Shown here piece after piece: positions 11,531 to 23,172 of a stretch of DNA of 64,000 nucleotides; position 1 is the stretch's first letter; each line of letters begins with the position of its first letter. Origin of the DNA: Fragilaria crotonensis (lineage: Eukaryota > Bacillariophyta > Fragilariophyceae > Fragilariales > Fragilariaceae); assembly GCA_022925895.1 (NCBI GenBank), contig JAKSYS010000172.1, positions 1 through 64,000 of the forward strand, written 5' to 3'. Below the pieces are notes generated by a model. That model searched no databases. It was not told where the DNA came from and saw nothing but the letters and a program-made list of their open reading frames with translations. A program made the position numbers and the translations under genes.

Positions 11531-12100
11531 CAGCCGATCCCGATCGTCGCAACGATAATGCCCTTCAAACAGTTGCTGTATAATTCCTTTAACTTTGCAG
11601 ATGCGTTTCGTTTTAGTTGGGGTATGATACTGTAGTCATACTGTACTCAGAGTCAGTACCAAAGGTGTGTTCACACAACACACTGTACTCCAGTATTTCG
11701 AGTGGAAGTCGAGAACTACACCTCGATGGTGGGGTGTGTGCGAGTGTGATGTGTGACTGTTTGCGTGAGAGTTAAGTTGACAAGATCAGCAGACAACCTT
11801 TGTCGGAACCGAATACTCTCTAATGTGTAATGCCCTTGCATTCCGTCGTTCCAGTCACAGTCGATTTTCTTCATGTACTTCGATCTTTCAACAAATGTGC
11901 CGAACAGAATGATGAGCGTGCCTGGCGACTCGCGACTTGTTGACGCTCTCGCCCTGGAATAACAGGAATGCATTCTGAAGGTGTCTGATGTGTGTTAGGA
12001 GTTAGGAGGCTCTGTTTCCATAAATAGTCGACCGTACACAGTTGACAGTTGACAGTGGCACGGTGGCGCGGAGAGATATAGAAATATGCACTGACATTTG
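11531..12100. other. intergenic stretch with dispersed repeat copy 2
   Basis: 11600-11700 has GTAC-type palindromes. 11825-12030 matches 9066-9270. No gene seen. Confidence 0.45.
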
Positions 12101-12109
12101 TTGATAAAA

Positions 12110-12285
12110 TGATGGTTATGCGTCCTGGACAACCGTTGGGATCTGGGTCGCAAATGAATCTTCACTGATCATGAAATGGTGATTGCCATGTTGGGAGAAT
12201 CAGATGCCTTATCGAAACAAGCTGAAGCTAACATCACCAACGAATACTTTGTGAAGAACGGGGAACAATTAATTTTTGATCTATT
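12110..12285 (-). pseudogene. hAT transposase C-terminal relic
   Basis: On the minus strand the frame YSLVMLASACFDKASDSPNM with following AITIS matches RWWLLMSPSACVDETAYLV and KESIIS of the hAT transposase at about 30640-30800. At DNA level TCCTGGA..ACCG.TGG and ACAAGCTGAAG blocks agree. Only this piece of about 60 codons is left. Confidence 0.5.
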
Positions 12286-12492
12286 TTGACCTCGGCGATG
12301 CGTGGCAACTGTAAAACTGCATCTGCTCTTCGCGATTCCCAACAGTTCTTCTCATTCAGCAAGTAAGATGAAGCGACATTGGTCATCAAGGAATGGCGAA
12401 CAAAGGGAGCTCAACCTCCTCCTGACTGGACATGTCAGACGCCCAAGTTCATATCAATTCGGTATGCAATGTTTCCAAACCGTGAGTAGTAC

Positions 12493-13212
12493 CTATACGA
12501 ATCCACCGCTATCATGAAGAGGGTTGGCATGGGAGACATCGAGTGGATTACTCGTCGAAGCGACGAGGGTCATGATCCACATGATGATATAGGCCAATGT
12601 CGCAATCAGCAAAAGGGGAGCGAAGAAAAGGCCCATAACATTGCCTTCCATTCCTCTTGTGGACCATACAAGTATATTGTACAGTCCAGGAATCGCCCAA
12701 AGGCAAGAGGCAACACTGGTGTGGTGGTCGTAGAATATTTGAGCATCAAAGGTGCATTTGGACGAGCATGCGAGTGTGAATAACGTGACTTGAAGCCAAA
12801 TCCACAAAATGTAAAGTGGGAGGGTGATCAAAACGTAGAGTGCAGGGTTGAGCCATGCCGCATTGATATCGACCATTTTGATTGATGTGATACCCAAGAT
12901 TTTCTTGCCGTCTTGATTACTAGATTCCTTGTCTGCCATGGCAGACATATAGAGGAAAAATATGATGGGATTACCGAGGTAGACGAGACTATATCTGATG
13001 ATGGACCGAACTGGCTGTTGTTTGGCTATTTCGATGAGTTCATTCATGGCGGCGAAGATGGGAGGTGCTGAGATGGTTGTCGCGAGCGAAAGTATTGTAC
13101 GATCACCTTGCTCGTTTGTGTCGTAGGGCTTCAGCATTTTGTGATCAGTCTCAAACTGCATCTGTTGAGTCGTGCGCCGATTTCTGTGTCGTGATTCGAT
13201 CGATTCTCTCAT
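12493..13212 (-). CDS. multi-pass membrane protein, unknown family
   Basis: An intact 239 aa frame with a plain ATG start. Hydrophobic segments are SIIRYSLVYLGNPIIFFLYM (about 89-108), LNPALYVLITLPLYILWIWL (about 130-149, extended by QVTLFTLAC), a weaker one at SCLWAIPGLYNILVW (about 177) and VMGLFFAPLLLIATLAYIIM (about 195-214), so three to four membrane helices. A Cys/charged loop CSSKCTFDAQIFYDHH lies between helices 2 and 3. The N-terminus is basic and probably cytosolic. I do not recognise the family. It is the only non-repeat host gene in the window. The first codons (HRNRRTTQQ) recur in altered form at 13745-13785, so the 5' end has a local duplicate. Function is unknown. Confidence 0.6.
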   Translation of the reverse strand: MRESIESRHRNRRTTQQMQFETDHKMLKPYDTNEQGDRTILSLATTISAPPIFAAMNELIEIAKQQPVRSIIRYSLVYLGNPIIFFLYMSAMADKESSNQDGKKILGITSIKMVDINAAWLNPALYVLITLPLYILWIWLQVTLFTLACSSKCTFDAQIFYDHHTSVASCLWAIPGLYNILVWSTRGMEGNVMGLFFAPLLLIATLAYIIMWIMTLVASTSNPLDVSHANPLHDSGGFV

Positions 13213-13259
13213 CAGAAGAGCAGTCGAGAATTTGCATGAGATCTCACACAGAATATTAA

Positions 13260-13740
13260 TTTAAAAATTTGAATCTGTCGTACAGATTTGTACGTAGCGC
13301 TACCAAAAGAAGGTTGAGGGTCGAAGCAAGGTCGAGGGTGAAAGCCTGTCATCCAGTCATGCATATATGACTAGCTGGTACCTACTGTACCTTTTTGTAT
13401 ATGCACAAGTAAAAGGTACTTGTACTGGAGTACAGTACTCCAAAGTAGAGACACCTTTCACCGTTCATAATCACACAAACACGTCTATTCGCATCGCATG
13501 GCAATTGTGCGGCTGCCCTTCGGCTCTTCTGCAGACCATATCGGAGCACTAATCACAGCTCACGTATGCATATAGCAGATCTGTTTGAGTTTGAAGCATA
13601 TTATAGTACTCCAGTACTGTAATCCAGTATAATGCCGGAGAGGGAAATCTCGACAACGGAGTACAGTACTCGTAGTACAATGTACAATTACCAGCACTAC
13701 ATAGTAGCAAATACATGCTCGTACTGTACATATTACACAC
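13260..13740. repeat. GTAC-rich palindromic island
   Basis: Contains chains such as GTACTGGAGTACAGTACTCC (about 13419-13440) and TAGTACTCCAGTACTGTA (about 13604). GTAC palindromes are spaced 1-6 bp apart. No gene seen. Confidence 0.6.
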
Positions 13741-13785
13741 TACGATCTGGTGAGTCGTGGGCCGATTTCTGTTTCGTGCAGGGAA
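13741..13785 (-). repeat. local duplicate of the membrane-protein gene 5' end
   Basis: GAGTCGTGGGCCGATTTCTG matches GAGTCGTGCGCCGATTTCTG at about 13165 with one difference. A minus-strand frame at 13733-13948 runs through it but has no recognisable domain. Confidence 0.5.
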
Positions 13786-13948
13786 GAACGGAACAGATTC
13801 GAGGGTGGTGACTCGTAGGAATCTTGAATTTGATTTTGTCACAGGAATCTTTTTGAAGACGCGTGCTCACCCCTGTCATGTCTTTCTCCACAAATGGTGG
13901 ATTTGAATATGCATACCTGGTACTCGCATAAGCATAGTAGCTGGACAA

Positions 13949-14409
13949 GTAAAATTCAGCGCATCTGTTTTACACTTCAATCCAAATTTGAGAGGCTGAA
14001 GAATTGTGCATGTTAAGAGGAGGGAACTTTCTACTTATTCAGAATGTTCTTATGAAGAACGACAAATAAAATATGATTAGACGGAAAAAAATCTTTCGAT
14101 TTTCTTAACATAGTTCCTGGACGAGTCAGTCGCTAGTGCAGCAGATTGAGTCCTTTACAGCATTGCTTTGATCCAATCCTCTTCTGTTACACTTAGATGT
14201 TGATAAACAGTGGTTCAGCTATGAAGCTACGTCTTCAGAAATGCAATATATGTCTTTTAAGATCTTTGATTTTCCGTTATAAGTCACATACGAAATTTCG
14301 TTGGACTTCGTAATGAAAGTCCCGGATACGGAAGACACTTGATTCGAGGATCACAAACAAACACAATCTCAAGAGTCCACTAACCATTTTCTTCAAGCTT
14401 GTTACATTC
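13949..14409. other. AT-rich stretch, no gene
   Basis: Non-coding. It probably includes the 3' end of the pogo-like element, but I could not pair terminal inverted repeats with the DNA beyond 17145. Confidence 0.35.
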
Positions 14410-17144
14410 TTACAATGTTGTTGGTGCAATGAGAGCTGCGACGTCTTTACGAGGAATGTAAGTGGTCCACAAATTGGGTAGGGTTGCAAGCTTCGCAACA
14501 ATTTGATCGCGCTTCTTCAAGTCCTTCAAAAGGAATGGCACCTTTGCCTCCGGGAGCACCCATCGAATGATATGTCCCCAATCCATGTCGGTAAGTGAAC
14601 CTTGATCCAGCTCATACTTAGCAAGCGCTGTCTGTGCTTTGTCCAATGCCTTGAGTTGCGCCTCACTCTTCTTCATTGCAGCGTTTTCCTTCACAGCTTC
14701 ATTTCGCAGGAGTTGAATCTTCTGAGCCCGAAGAGTCACTCCTGCGTTTCCGATGCGAGATTCGCAGAAGTTCCATTGCCCTGAAGCGGAGAATGCTTTT
14801 CCACTTTTGAGGAGTTCCTCCACCTGCGCATCCTCGGTCTCCGCCCTTTGGACATGAGTGGCAGTAGGAATGACACCATCATAAATACCAGGGTTAAATC
14901 CCTGGCTTTCGATGTCGTGGACCAACACATCGTATCGCATCTGTAAGTCCTCAAGCACTGCGTCTTTATTCACTTGTCCAAGTTCCTTTCTCACTCTCCT
15001 GTTCTTCATGCAGCTTCTTGTGAAGGGAACAAAGCCCACCTTCGCCCACGACCACAGTATCTTCTCCTTAGAGAAATGGAGATCGAACGGCTTGTCCTTG
15101 ATGTCGTCAGTTGCATTCCCATTGACGACGACTGGGAGATCTTTGAAGTCAAGGTTGAGAACCGCAGCAGCTTTGAGCTGCTGACCATTCCTCCTTGCAA
15201 GCCCACGCTCCTTTAACTTCTTTTGCACCACCTTCTCACCGCGAGCATCATAGGTGGCAGACTTGAATGGGCTATACAAGGCGTCCATTTCTTGCTGCAC
15301 GCTGGTGGCATTAGGTAAGCCCATGATTATGATTAAGCCTCTTTCGAACAGTGCTTCTCTCTTTGCTAACACAGCCTCTGATGACACAATTCTTCCAGGG
15401 CCCGCATCCAACTTTAAAATAACAGGACCTTGATTCAGCTTCCCAGTGTCGGCGTCAAAAACTGCGGTCTTGTTCATGTTGGGATACAATGGAACAATGA
15501 CCGTTTCGATGTATTGGTTCAGCAACTCCTCATCCATACTGCCTCTCGATCGTACTGCATAGAAGCTCTCCGATTCAACCATGGTTGGACAACCGAACCT
15601 GCCTCTAACTGATGGGAGGCCAACAAGCCATTCAGTGTTGACGCGAAAATTTGAATCGGATTTTGCACCAGAGTCGAAGATGTAAAATGGAGGGAGTGCT
15701 TCACCATCAGCGTTTGTGGCATAAGCACCCGTGACATGTCTCCCAGCCTTGACTCCTCTTGCTGCACCCCGCTGGATGGTAGGGTCATGGTATGTGACGG
15801 CTCTTGATCCTCCTCGGTCACCCGTAATACTTAAATTGTGGTGAGTCTCGTCCATATTGATGATGCGACGTTTCGTATCCTTTTTGAAGAACACTTCTGA
15901 CACCATGTTTCCTTCGTCATCCAGAACTACAGTGTCATCCACAAGACCCGTTCGTAGCAAATCTTTTTTGACATCGTCGAACCACTGGTTCAGATTGTCG
16001 AATGTCGTCCATTGTGCACGGGCGTCCTCAACAGAGGTCTTCTTTGCTGCTTGGAGTTTCTCAGGAAAGGTGGTTCGAAGCTTCCTCCACACCGAATCGA
16101 CCTTGAAGGCTCCCTCGTATTTGGTGCCTACAATTGAGGCTCCAATCAATCGCTTTATGTCTTTGCCTTTCAACTCTCCATCTCCTGCCTGACACACTTG
16201 AGAATGGGTTGCCGCAACCTCGAGGAGGACCATCGGAATCTTTGGTGCCGGTCCTCTTCTTTGGACTAGTGCCAGCAAGACCGTTCTGTGCAGCTTGGTA
16301 GACAGTGCTTCGTTTCAAGCTCTTCGAACCCACGAGGTTGTACTCAAGGTTTAGTCGGGTACAAATGCTTTGAACGGGTTCGCTTCCCTTGCTACTGCTG
16401 TTCTCCGCAACAAGGTTTGTCGCGTCCTTGAAGGCCGCCTTGAAACGTCCATCATAATCTAACTTGGTTCGCTTCGCTTCCAATCGAGCAACACCGGCTT
16501 GTTTTGATGACAATCGTGAAACTCCTGTCTTGATAGTTGAACACGAAGACGACGACGACGACGACAACTGCTGCTGGGAGTTTGAATGTGACTGTGATGC
16601 AGAATCCACGGCAACCGATTCATGTTGCAACAATGTTGACGAGGTCAAACTGGTATCCATAGTGATAGGAGATACGGCACCCTCCTTTGAGACATGATGA
16701 TTGCAGCCATCGTCACTTGTAATGTCGACTACTAGACTGCCAATCCTCCTCTTCTCTTCTGCACTTCTTAGAAGAGCATTGTAGGTCCCATTTTCCCTCC
16801 TGGTCTTCACTCTAGAGTAGATTGTGTTGACGGGATCACTCCATGTAGATCGCAAGCTTTGAGGGCTTGTTCTACAGTGATGCCATTGATTATAACCTTC
16901 GTCCGATGATGCGATTTAATTAGTTAGTACAAAATTACTGTAGGAAAGTTTTGATTGGATCGACAACATTTAAAATTCTCGCAGCCATTTGTCACTTCAC
17001 CATGTTGAGTTTCGTTATACCCGTTAGACATGAGTTACGTACCATTTTGACTACATCTTCGACCGTGTTGTAGACTGTTGGTCTGCCAACTTTAGCTGAC
17101 GGGATTGCAGTAACACTGCTATCCTTCTTCTTCTTAGGTGCCAT
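14410..17144 (-). pseudogene. pogo/jerky-like DDE_1 transposase, decayed
   Basis: Exon 1 (17144-17043) encodes MAPKKKKDSS...VGRPTVYNTVEDVVKM with a nuclear-localisation-like Lys run. A 146 bp intron (GTACGT...AG) leads to exon 2 at 16896, which reads VIINGITVEQALKACDLHGV, a Psq-type helix-turn-helix. Two one- or two-base frame changes follow: one near 16820, between GVIPST and IYSRVKTRR, and one near 16260, between SPKKR and GPAPKIP. From there to 14410 one frame of about 610 codons carries the catalytic triad: NMDETHHN, LDAGPGRI and LPNATSVQQEMD. The family cuts and pastes DNA. This copy is inactive as it stands but not old, since the catalytic frame is open. Terminal repeats were not found. 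Confidence 0.75.
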
Positions 17145-17454
17145 GATGTACGAAGGAGCAATTAAACTACGAACTTTGTGAGAAGCATTAGAAAATATTA
17201 TTGAGTTTTTGAGGCGCGCTATACTTTGAACGCGATTTTCCCACCAGAAAGCAGCTACAGCAACCCCCTATCGTTTGGGGTTTAGTACAACTTCATACTG
17301 TATCAAATCATCAATCTTCGTGAATGAACATGCTCAAATCACTCGTCTGTCAATCTGTCCAGCTACTGTCGTAAATCAATTCGTCCATGTACTGTGTTTA
17401 TGCGAGTACCAGACAGGTACAAGGACTGTATTTCGCGAATACGATGTAATAATA
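17145..17454. other. spacer, no gene
   Basis: Likely contains the 5' flank of the pogo-like element. No convincing frame or repeat. Confidence 0.35.
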
Positions 17455-17620
17455 GTCATGGGTCGTGGTGGAACAGCTCTTGACGCGGCGGCTCGAAACT
17501 CGCAACAATAATAATGATGATGTTGCTCGTCTCTTGGAGGAGCACATTCGTATGGAACATAACAAGCGGCTTTAGTAGGAATAGCGGAATCGCCGCTTGG
17601 ATGATGAACGTATTTTTAAA
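17455..17620 (+). pseudogene. relic of ankyrin C-cap and coiled coil
   Basis: GRGGTALDAAARN in one frame continues as NNDDVARLLEEHIRMEHNKR in another, then RNRRLDDER, matching the last ankyrin unit and coiled-coil start at 1015-1150 (STALDIALKNQNDDVARLLE). Two adjacent stops follow. It is an isolated fragment of a former family member. Confidence 0.6.
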
Positions 17621-17830
17621 TTTAATTCGTCCAGGGACTGGGTATAAACTGGTGCTCAGAGTTCAGAATACTCGAAGGGCTTGTTGTACTCCGCGGTCCG
17701 CAGCATACAAAAGGAACACTCAGGTACACTAAAAGCTGGATGTTGGAACCTGTTCTCTTGAAAACTCGAGCACAGCATCACTTATCAGCCATTATTTACC
17801 CTTGCTTTGACATCCGTGACATTGATTGAG

Positions 17831-18835
17831 ATGTGTTTCTTTAACTTTTGGAGCTCAAATTCAGCATTGATTCGGAACGCCAGAGCTGGTCATATCCACA
17901 GAGTTCGTGCTCTCTTGGGAAGAGGAGTAGATGTGAATGTCAAAAACGAACATGGCGACTCAGCTCTCGTCTGGGCAAGCAACAATGGCCATGTGGAATA
18001 GTTCGTGCGTTATTGAATGGCGAAGGAGTGGATGTAAATATCAAGGATCATGATGGCGGCACAGCTCTCTACTATGCAAGCTGGAATGGCCACGTGGAAG
18101 TGGTTCGTGCTTTATTGAGTCACGACGGCATGGATGTGAATATCAAGGATAACTACGGTGAAACAGCTCTCATCGTGGCGAGCGAGAAGGGCCATGTGGA
18201 AATTATTCGTGCATTATTGAAACGCAAAGGGGTGAAGGTAAATATCAAAAATATTGACGGGGAAACAGCTCTCCTCTCTGCAAGTGAAAAGGGTCATTTG
18301 GAAGTGGTTCGTGCTTTATTGAAACACGATGGAGTGGATGTGAATGTCAAGGAAAATGATGGCAAAACTGCTCTCATCTTGGCAAGCAAGAGGGGCCATT
18401 TGGAAGTGGTTCGTGCGTTATTGATTCACAAAGGGGTGGATGTGAATATCAAGGATAAATATGGCTATACAGCTCTTGACTTTGCTCGCATGAACGCGAA
18501 AGACAGTGTTGCACATCTCTTGGAGGAACGCGTGGAGCGTTAGAAGCTTCTCGAGGAAAATATTCTGCAGGAAGCGGAGCTAAGCACATAGAGCTATGCT
18601 ACCCCCTCGTCCATACGTACCCCCCTCATCCAAACGAGAAAAGACCTTCAAGCGATGACACCGAGCTTGAACAAGACCGAAGGAAGCTTCTTCACGTGAT
18701 GAACACTACTTCCGCCGACCCCGTGGTACTCTCCTAGGCGTACATCGAGCGATGCGTCGAGACAGACCATGAGCTTGGATCGGGTGCCTTTGGTGATGTC
18801 TTCTTGGTGAAAGATAGGTGGGACGCTGCTAGCTA
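17831..18835 (+). pseudogene. ankyrin-kinase family pseudogene, truncated in the kinase
   Basis: Starts at ATG 17831 (MCFFNFWSSNSALIRNARAG). A one-base loss at about 17998 (GTGGAATAG where paralogues have GTGGAAGTGG) stops the frame. The remaining six ankyrin units read on to 18543 (ending AHLLEERVER). Further on, DTELEQDRRKLLHVMNTTSA, a TAG, and HELGSGAFGDVFLVKDR show the linker and the first kinase strand. Family sequence ends abruptly at about 18835 and unrelated DNA follows. It is a truncated duplicate of the 55041 type. Upstream copy number and unit order resemble 55041-55690. Confidence 0.7.
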
Positions 18836-20295
18836 GTAGAGTCGTACAGAACACCTTCCAAAAGATTCCCACCAGTTTTTGTAGACAGCCGAATGTAGCG
18901 GTCCCAAACGTGCACACATCTATACACGACTAAGGCACACAGCACCACAGCCGTCCAACATGATATTCTTCGATTGGAGAAACGCCAGCGTACCCTGACT
19001 CCGCATTGAATCTGGATGATTTTCAATACAACAATGCGATCATTGTGGTATTGTGTTTGACAAATCGGCAGAAGAGTGTGTTTGAGACGCACTCCGTTCA
19101 TCAGATGCTCTTGACACCGAACTTGAAGCAAGCCGTAATGCGTCAACTGTGCCTTGCGGGACTCCACCTCCACTAGTTCTAGAGTCATACCAGAACAGGC
19201 CTTCCAAACCGACACCCGCCATTTCTCCGTAACCTGTGTTCCATTTGCGCTCCTGATGGCATCGATTTCTCATCATCTGCAGTTCTCGGCGCCGCCAATC
19301 TCCCGTGCTGTAGACCCCTTACCGGTAGGCCCGACCGGTAGTATGCATCATGTACAGAGGTGATGCGAAGAATCATTTGGTGAAGTTCATGGCGTACCAT
19401 GACAAATGTCAGCAGTGTGAGCGGCCTTTTTCCATGATATCTGCGAGATTCAGAATTCAAGGTCTCCGTGCAACAGCAGAAAGGAGCTGCCTCGCTTGTG
19501 ATGCTGAATACACTATGTATAGCATATCAAGCGTGCAACAACTGTTAAGTTTTCACACCGTACGCCACCACTGGTTTCAGTCGCGGTTTGAATTCGTGAT
19601 TGACGAATTGGATCTTCGATCACTCGATCACACGTACAAATCTTTGTCAATTTAAGTACCCGACAAACCATCGTCGTCAGGACATTGTCCATGATACGTT
19701 GTTTGGTTAAAGCACAAACAACAGTCTTAGTTCATGGTGCGATCAAGGCCTTAAACAATTGCAGAGACAGGAAGCAGATGCTTCACGGGAAATCAAAACA
19801 GAATTGGACGAAAGACGTGAGAAACCCGAACAATTGTATACGCTACTAGCACTGAACAAGCATTTTGTCGTCGGAAAGAAGCAGGGTCACCTTTATCGAT
19901 GTCAACGATGTTAAAAAGTACCTACAATCGCCGCGCAAACTATCGATTGGCTCATTTTGCGCCATTACGATCCATTCTTGGATTGGTGGCAGAGAGAGAG
20001 GAAAGATTGGGTGTACGACCATGCCTTTGGCCTTTCCTGTTGTCGGAGTAGATTTTTGGCATGGGGTTGAAACAAAGACCCCATTTGGGTTATAGTTGGC
20101 ACAATGTTTGGACGCCAAGATTGATCGTTGCAAGGAGCCCTATGAATCAGAGCGCAGCGCGTGGTCTCTACAAAATGATAGTGATGTATTCAGAAATCAT
20201 CCTTCAGAAATAAATGTACTGACTACACTGACACATGAGTATATATTACTTTCAGGATTGCTACATGTATGCATACGCGAGTTCTTCACAGTCAA
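18836..20295. other. intergenic stretch, no firm gene
   Basis: Frames at 18829-19215 (minus) and 19350-19655 (plus) are open but match nothing I know and lie opposite other open frames. 19640-20100 has weakly protein-like pieces without a continuous frame. Confidence 0.35.
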
Positions 20296-22060
20296 CCGGT
20301 ACAGGTGTATGGTGCTACGATATGTTCATGTGGCGTGTATGCAGTGCTATATGATATCATACTTGTGTCTTTCAGCTTTCACCTGACATGAACATATGAT
20401 ACCAGCTAAGTCTGTAGATTCCGTAGTGCTTGCACCGGTAACGGTGTTAAGAAAAATTCGGATCACCGTGTCGTGAATCTGTCAAGTCCTCTCGTTCGCT
20501 CAAACGAGTCTATTTTCTCGCATGTGGCCAATGTGCCGCCAAATGGCACTCTTGCAGATCATTATTGGTGCACAAACACAGGAGAAACTGACTTTGTACT
20601 ATGAGTTTCTTTGTATCCAAGGGAACGAAATTGATTGAGAATATGCCAGAGATGGGAATCTCGAACAAGTTCGAACCCTTCTGCACCAAGGCAATGCCAA
20701 GGATAATTATTGTGGCTGCATAGCTCTCATCTTGGCAAGCTGGAGAGTGAATGTCAAGGACAAAGATGGCAACACAGCTCTCATCTTGGCGAGTGAGAAG
20801 GGCCATTTGGAAGTGGTTCGTGCCTTATTGAACCATGAAGGGGTGGATGTGAATATCCAGAATAAGATTGACCGCACAGCTCTCATCCAGGCAAGCTATA
20901 GAGGCCATTCGGAAGTGGTATTGGCATTATTGAATCACGAAGGGGTGGATGTAGAAATCAAGAATAGACAAGGTCGCACGGCTCTCATCGAGGCAAGCGA
21001 TGAGGGCCACTTGGAAGTGGTTCGTGCTTTATTGAACCACGACGGAGTTGATGTGAATATACGGAATAAGAATGGCGATACAGCTCTCATTGAGGCAAGC
21101 GGGAGGGGCCATTTGGAAGTGGTTCGTTCGTTACTGAATCACGATGGAGTGAATGTGAATATCCAGAATGACGATGGCCGCACAGCTCTCATCCAGGCAA
21201 GCAAGTCTGGCCATTTGGAAATTGTTTGTGCTTTATTGAATCGAGATACAGTGGATGTTAATATCAAGAATGAAGATGGCTGGACAGCTCTCGTCCAAGC
21301 AAGCAAAGTCGGCCATTTGGAAGTGGTTCGTGCTCTATTGAATCACGAAGAGGTGGATGTGAACATCAAGACTAATGATGGCAGCACAGCTCTCATGCTG
21401 TCAAGCGGGAGGGGCCATTTGGAAGTGGTTCGTGCGTTATTGAATCACGATGGAGTGGATGTGAGTATCCAAGATGATAATGGCTGGACAGCTCTCATGT
21501 GTGCAGACGATTTGGAAGTGGTTCGTGCTTTATTGAATCACGATGGAGTGGATGTGAATATCCAGAATGACGATGGCTGGACAGCTCTCATGTATGCAAG
21601 CCAGGAGGGCGATATGCATGGAAGTCGTTCGTGCTTTATTGAATCACGAAGAGGTGGATGTGAATATCCAGAATGATAAGGGCGAAACAGCTCTTGAGAT
21701 GGCTCGCCAAGAGAAAAAAGATGATATTGCATGTCTCTTGGAGGAACACATGGAACGTGAGAACATCAGTATCAATATAGCCACGCTGCATGCGCTACGC
21801 TTCTATAAGGCTTACTAAAGTAGTAACAATGAGGTAAGGAGATAAAAGGATAACCTTAAGTAAAGTAAGCGTTCTCGCACGCTCACGTTCACGCTGTACA
21901 CTCAATCGCAATCGCTAACACAACCCATGTGTAATGGCTAATGCGACTGGGCACATTTCTCCTCCACACTTGTCAGCGCAGTGATTAAACCTCTTAATTC
22001 TCTACATTTAAGTGAAGCCGTGTCCCCTTTTGTGAATGCATCTCTCGCATCTTACTTCCA
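20296..22060 (+). repeat. segmental duplication copy 2
   Basis: Aligns with 6611-8010, including upstream leader, ankyrin gene and 3' flank (AAAGTAGTAACAA.GAGGTA just after the stop). It is longer because the ankyrin array has more units. Confidence 0.75.
20601..21818 (+). pseudogene. ankyrin-repeat gene, paralogue of 6928, two frame breaks
   Basis: ATG 20601 encodes MSFFVSKGTKLIEN, then a two-base insertion (GAATATGCC versus GAATGC) throws the frame to a TAG at about 20722. The main frame runs 20732-21676 with about nine 33-aa units, one shortened (MCADDLEVVR lacks the turn). A net gain of four bases near 21610 (GGCGATATGCATGGAAG) moves the last unit and tail (MERENISINIATLHALRFYK) to another frame ending at 21818. 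It shares the truncated second unit (ALILASWRVNVKDKDG) with the gene at 6928. The units are very alike at DNA level, pointing to recent array growth. No good alternative start is seen, so it is probably non-functional. Confidence 0.65.
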
Positions 22061-22895
22061 GTCTTTGTCTTCTTTACTTGTAGCAATTGTAGGCAGTCAG
22101 TTGTAATGACAATGGGAGTGAACCTGTTTTGATTGATTTTCAGAGCATTTTTTGATGGGTCTCACTTGATGGTACCGACGTACCGTAGAACCAGGTAGTA
22201 GCATTTTAGTCGTACTGTAGTATGTTGCGTTCGTATCGACGTATTGTATCATAGTAGCATGATTTCATATCTACCGGTAGTAGTGTACCAGGTACTCCAG
22301 TACTGTACTCGAAGCACACTGTATATGTCAACTGCGCTACTGGAGTACAGTCGACGACCCGCTCCTGTAGAAATGCAGTATCAAAAGGTCGTAGTTTAGT
22401 CTTTGTCGTATTTGATGAATCGATTTGTGCCGAAGCTGGTACATATGAGTATACATGGTGTTATATTTATTGTACAGGAGTAAATGTACTGATATCGTGT
22501 GTAATATGTATGTATACATAGATATGATTGTAAATAATGTAAGTGAGCGTTCAAATTTCGACTGTGAGTGGGAGGGCCGGCGGCAGATTTGCGTTGAAAG
22601 AATATCTTCAAGAATAATTCTGAAATTCCCTTCTTAGATGGCTTCCACGTGGAGCTAAATTTTCTACACCGGTTCTAAGTGGCGTGTCGTATGCCGACGT
22701 CATTTGAATGACATTTAATCGGATTTCTTCTACACGACTCGACAGCCGTTCCGTCAACCGGTACTATGACATGTAGTGCAAGGATTTATATATGTTCATA
22801 TATATGTACAGATGCTCTACATTGTACTTGTACCTACTAGTAGTACATAGAGAGAGACAGTGTGTAAATTCTGCGTATCTTGAAAGTCCCGTAAA
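22061..22895. other. intergenic stretch with GTAC islands
   Basis: 22160-22350 and 22740-22850 are rich in spaced GTAC palindromes (CCAGGTACTCCAGTACTG). No gene seen. Confidence 0.5.
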
Positions 22896-22934
22896 GGCTG
22901 ATCCTTATCGAAGGACAAAACAAAAACAAAACTG
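22896..22934 (+). repeat. Harbinger 1 left TIR
   Basis: 39 bp, reverse complement of 26989-27027. Confidence 0.9.
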
Positions 22935-23172
22935 ACCCAGAAAGGACCTTAATACAGTTTTGTTTTTGTTTTTTTGAGTTTGTCATTTTGTATCCCTTAT
23001 CGAAGAGAAACATAACAAGACATATGTTCACCTACAATAATGATGAAATAACAATGATTCATATCTTTAACAAAAATTCTGGTCTTCCATCTGCTGCCTC
23101 CACGACGACACATGTTTTCATAATTCTCAAATACCCTAATTACCATCACCTTGGTACGTCAAGCAAGTTCCC

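Noticed and set aside
12514-12783. Plus-strand 89 aa frame
   Set aside because: Antisense to the membrane-protein gene, whose hydrophobic pattern is the better explanation.
19350-19655. Frame with CQQCERPF and CLACDAEY, a possible zinc finger
   Set aside because: The two Cys pairs are far apart, the frame is short and there is no supporting homologue; treated as chance.
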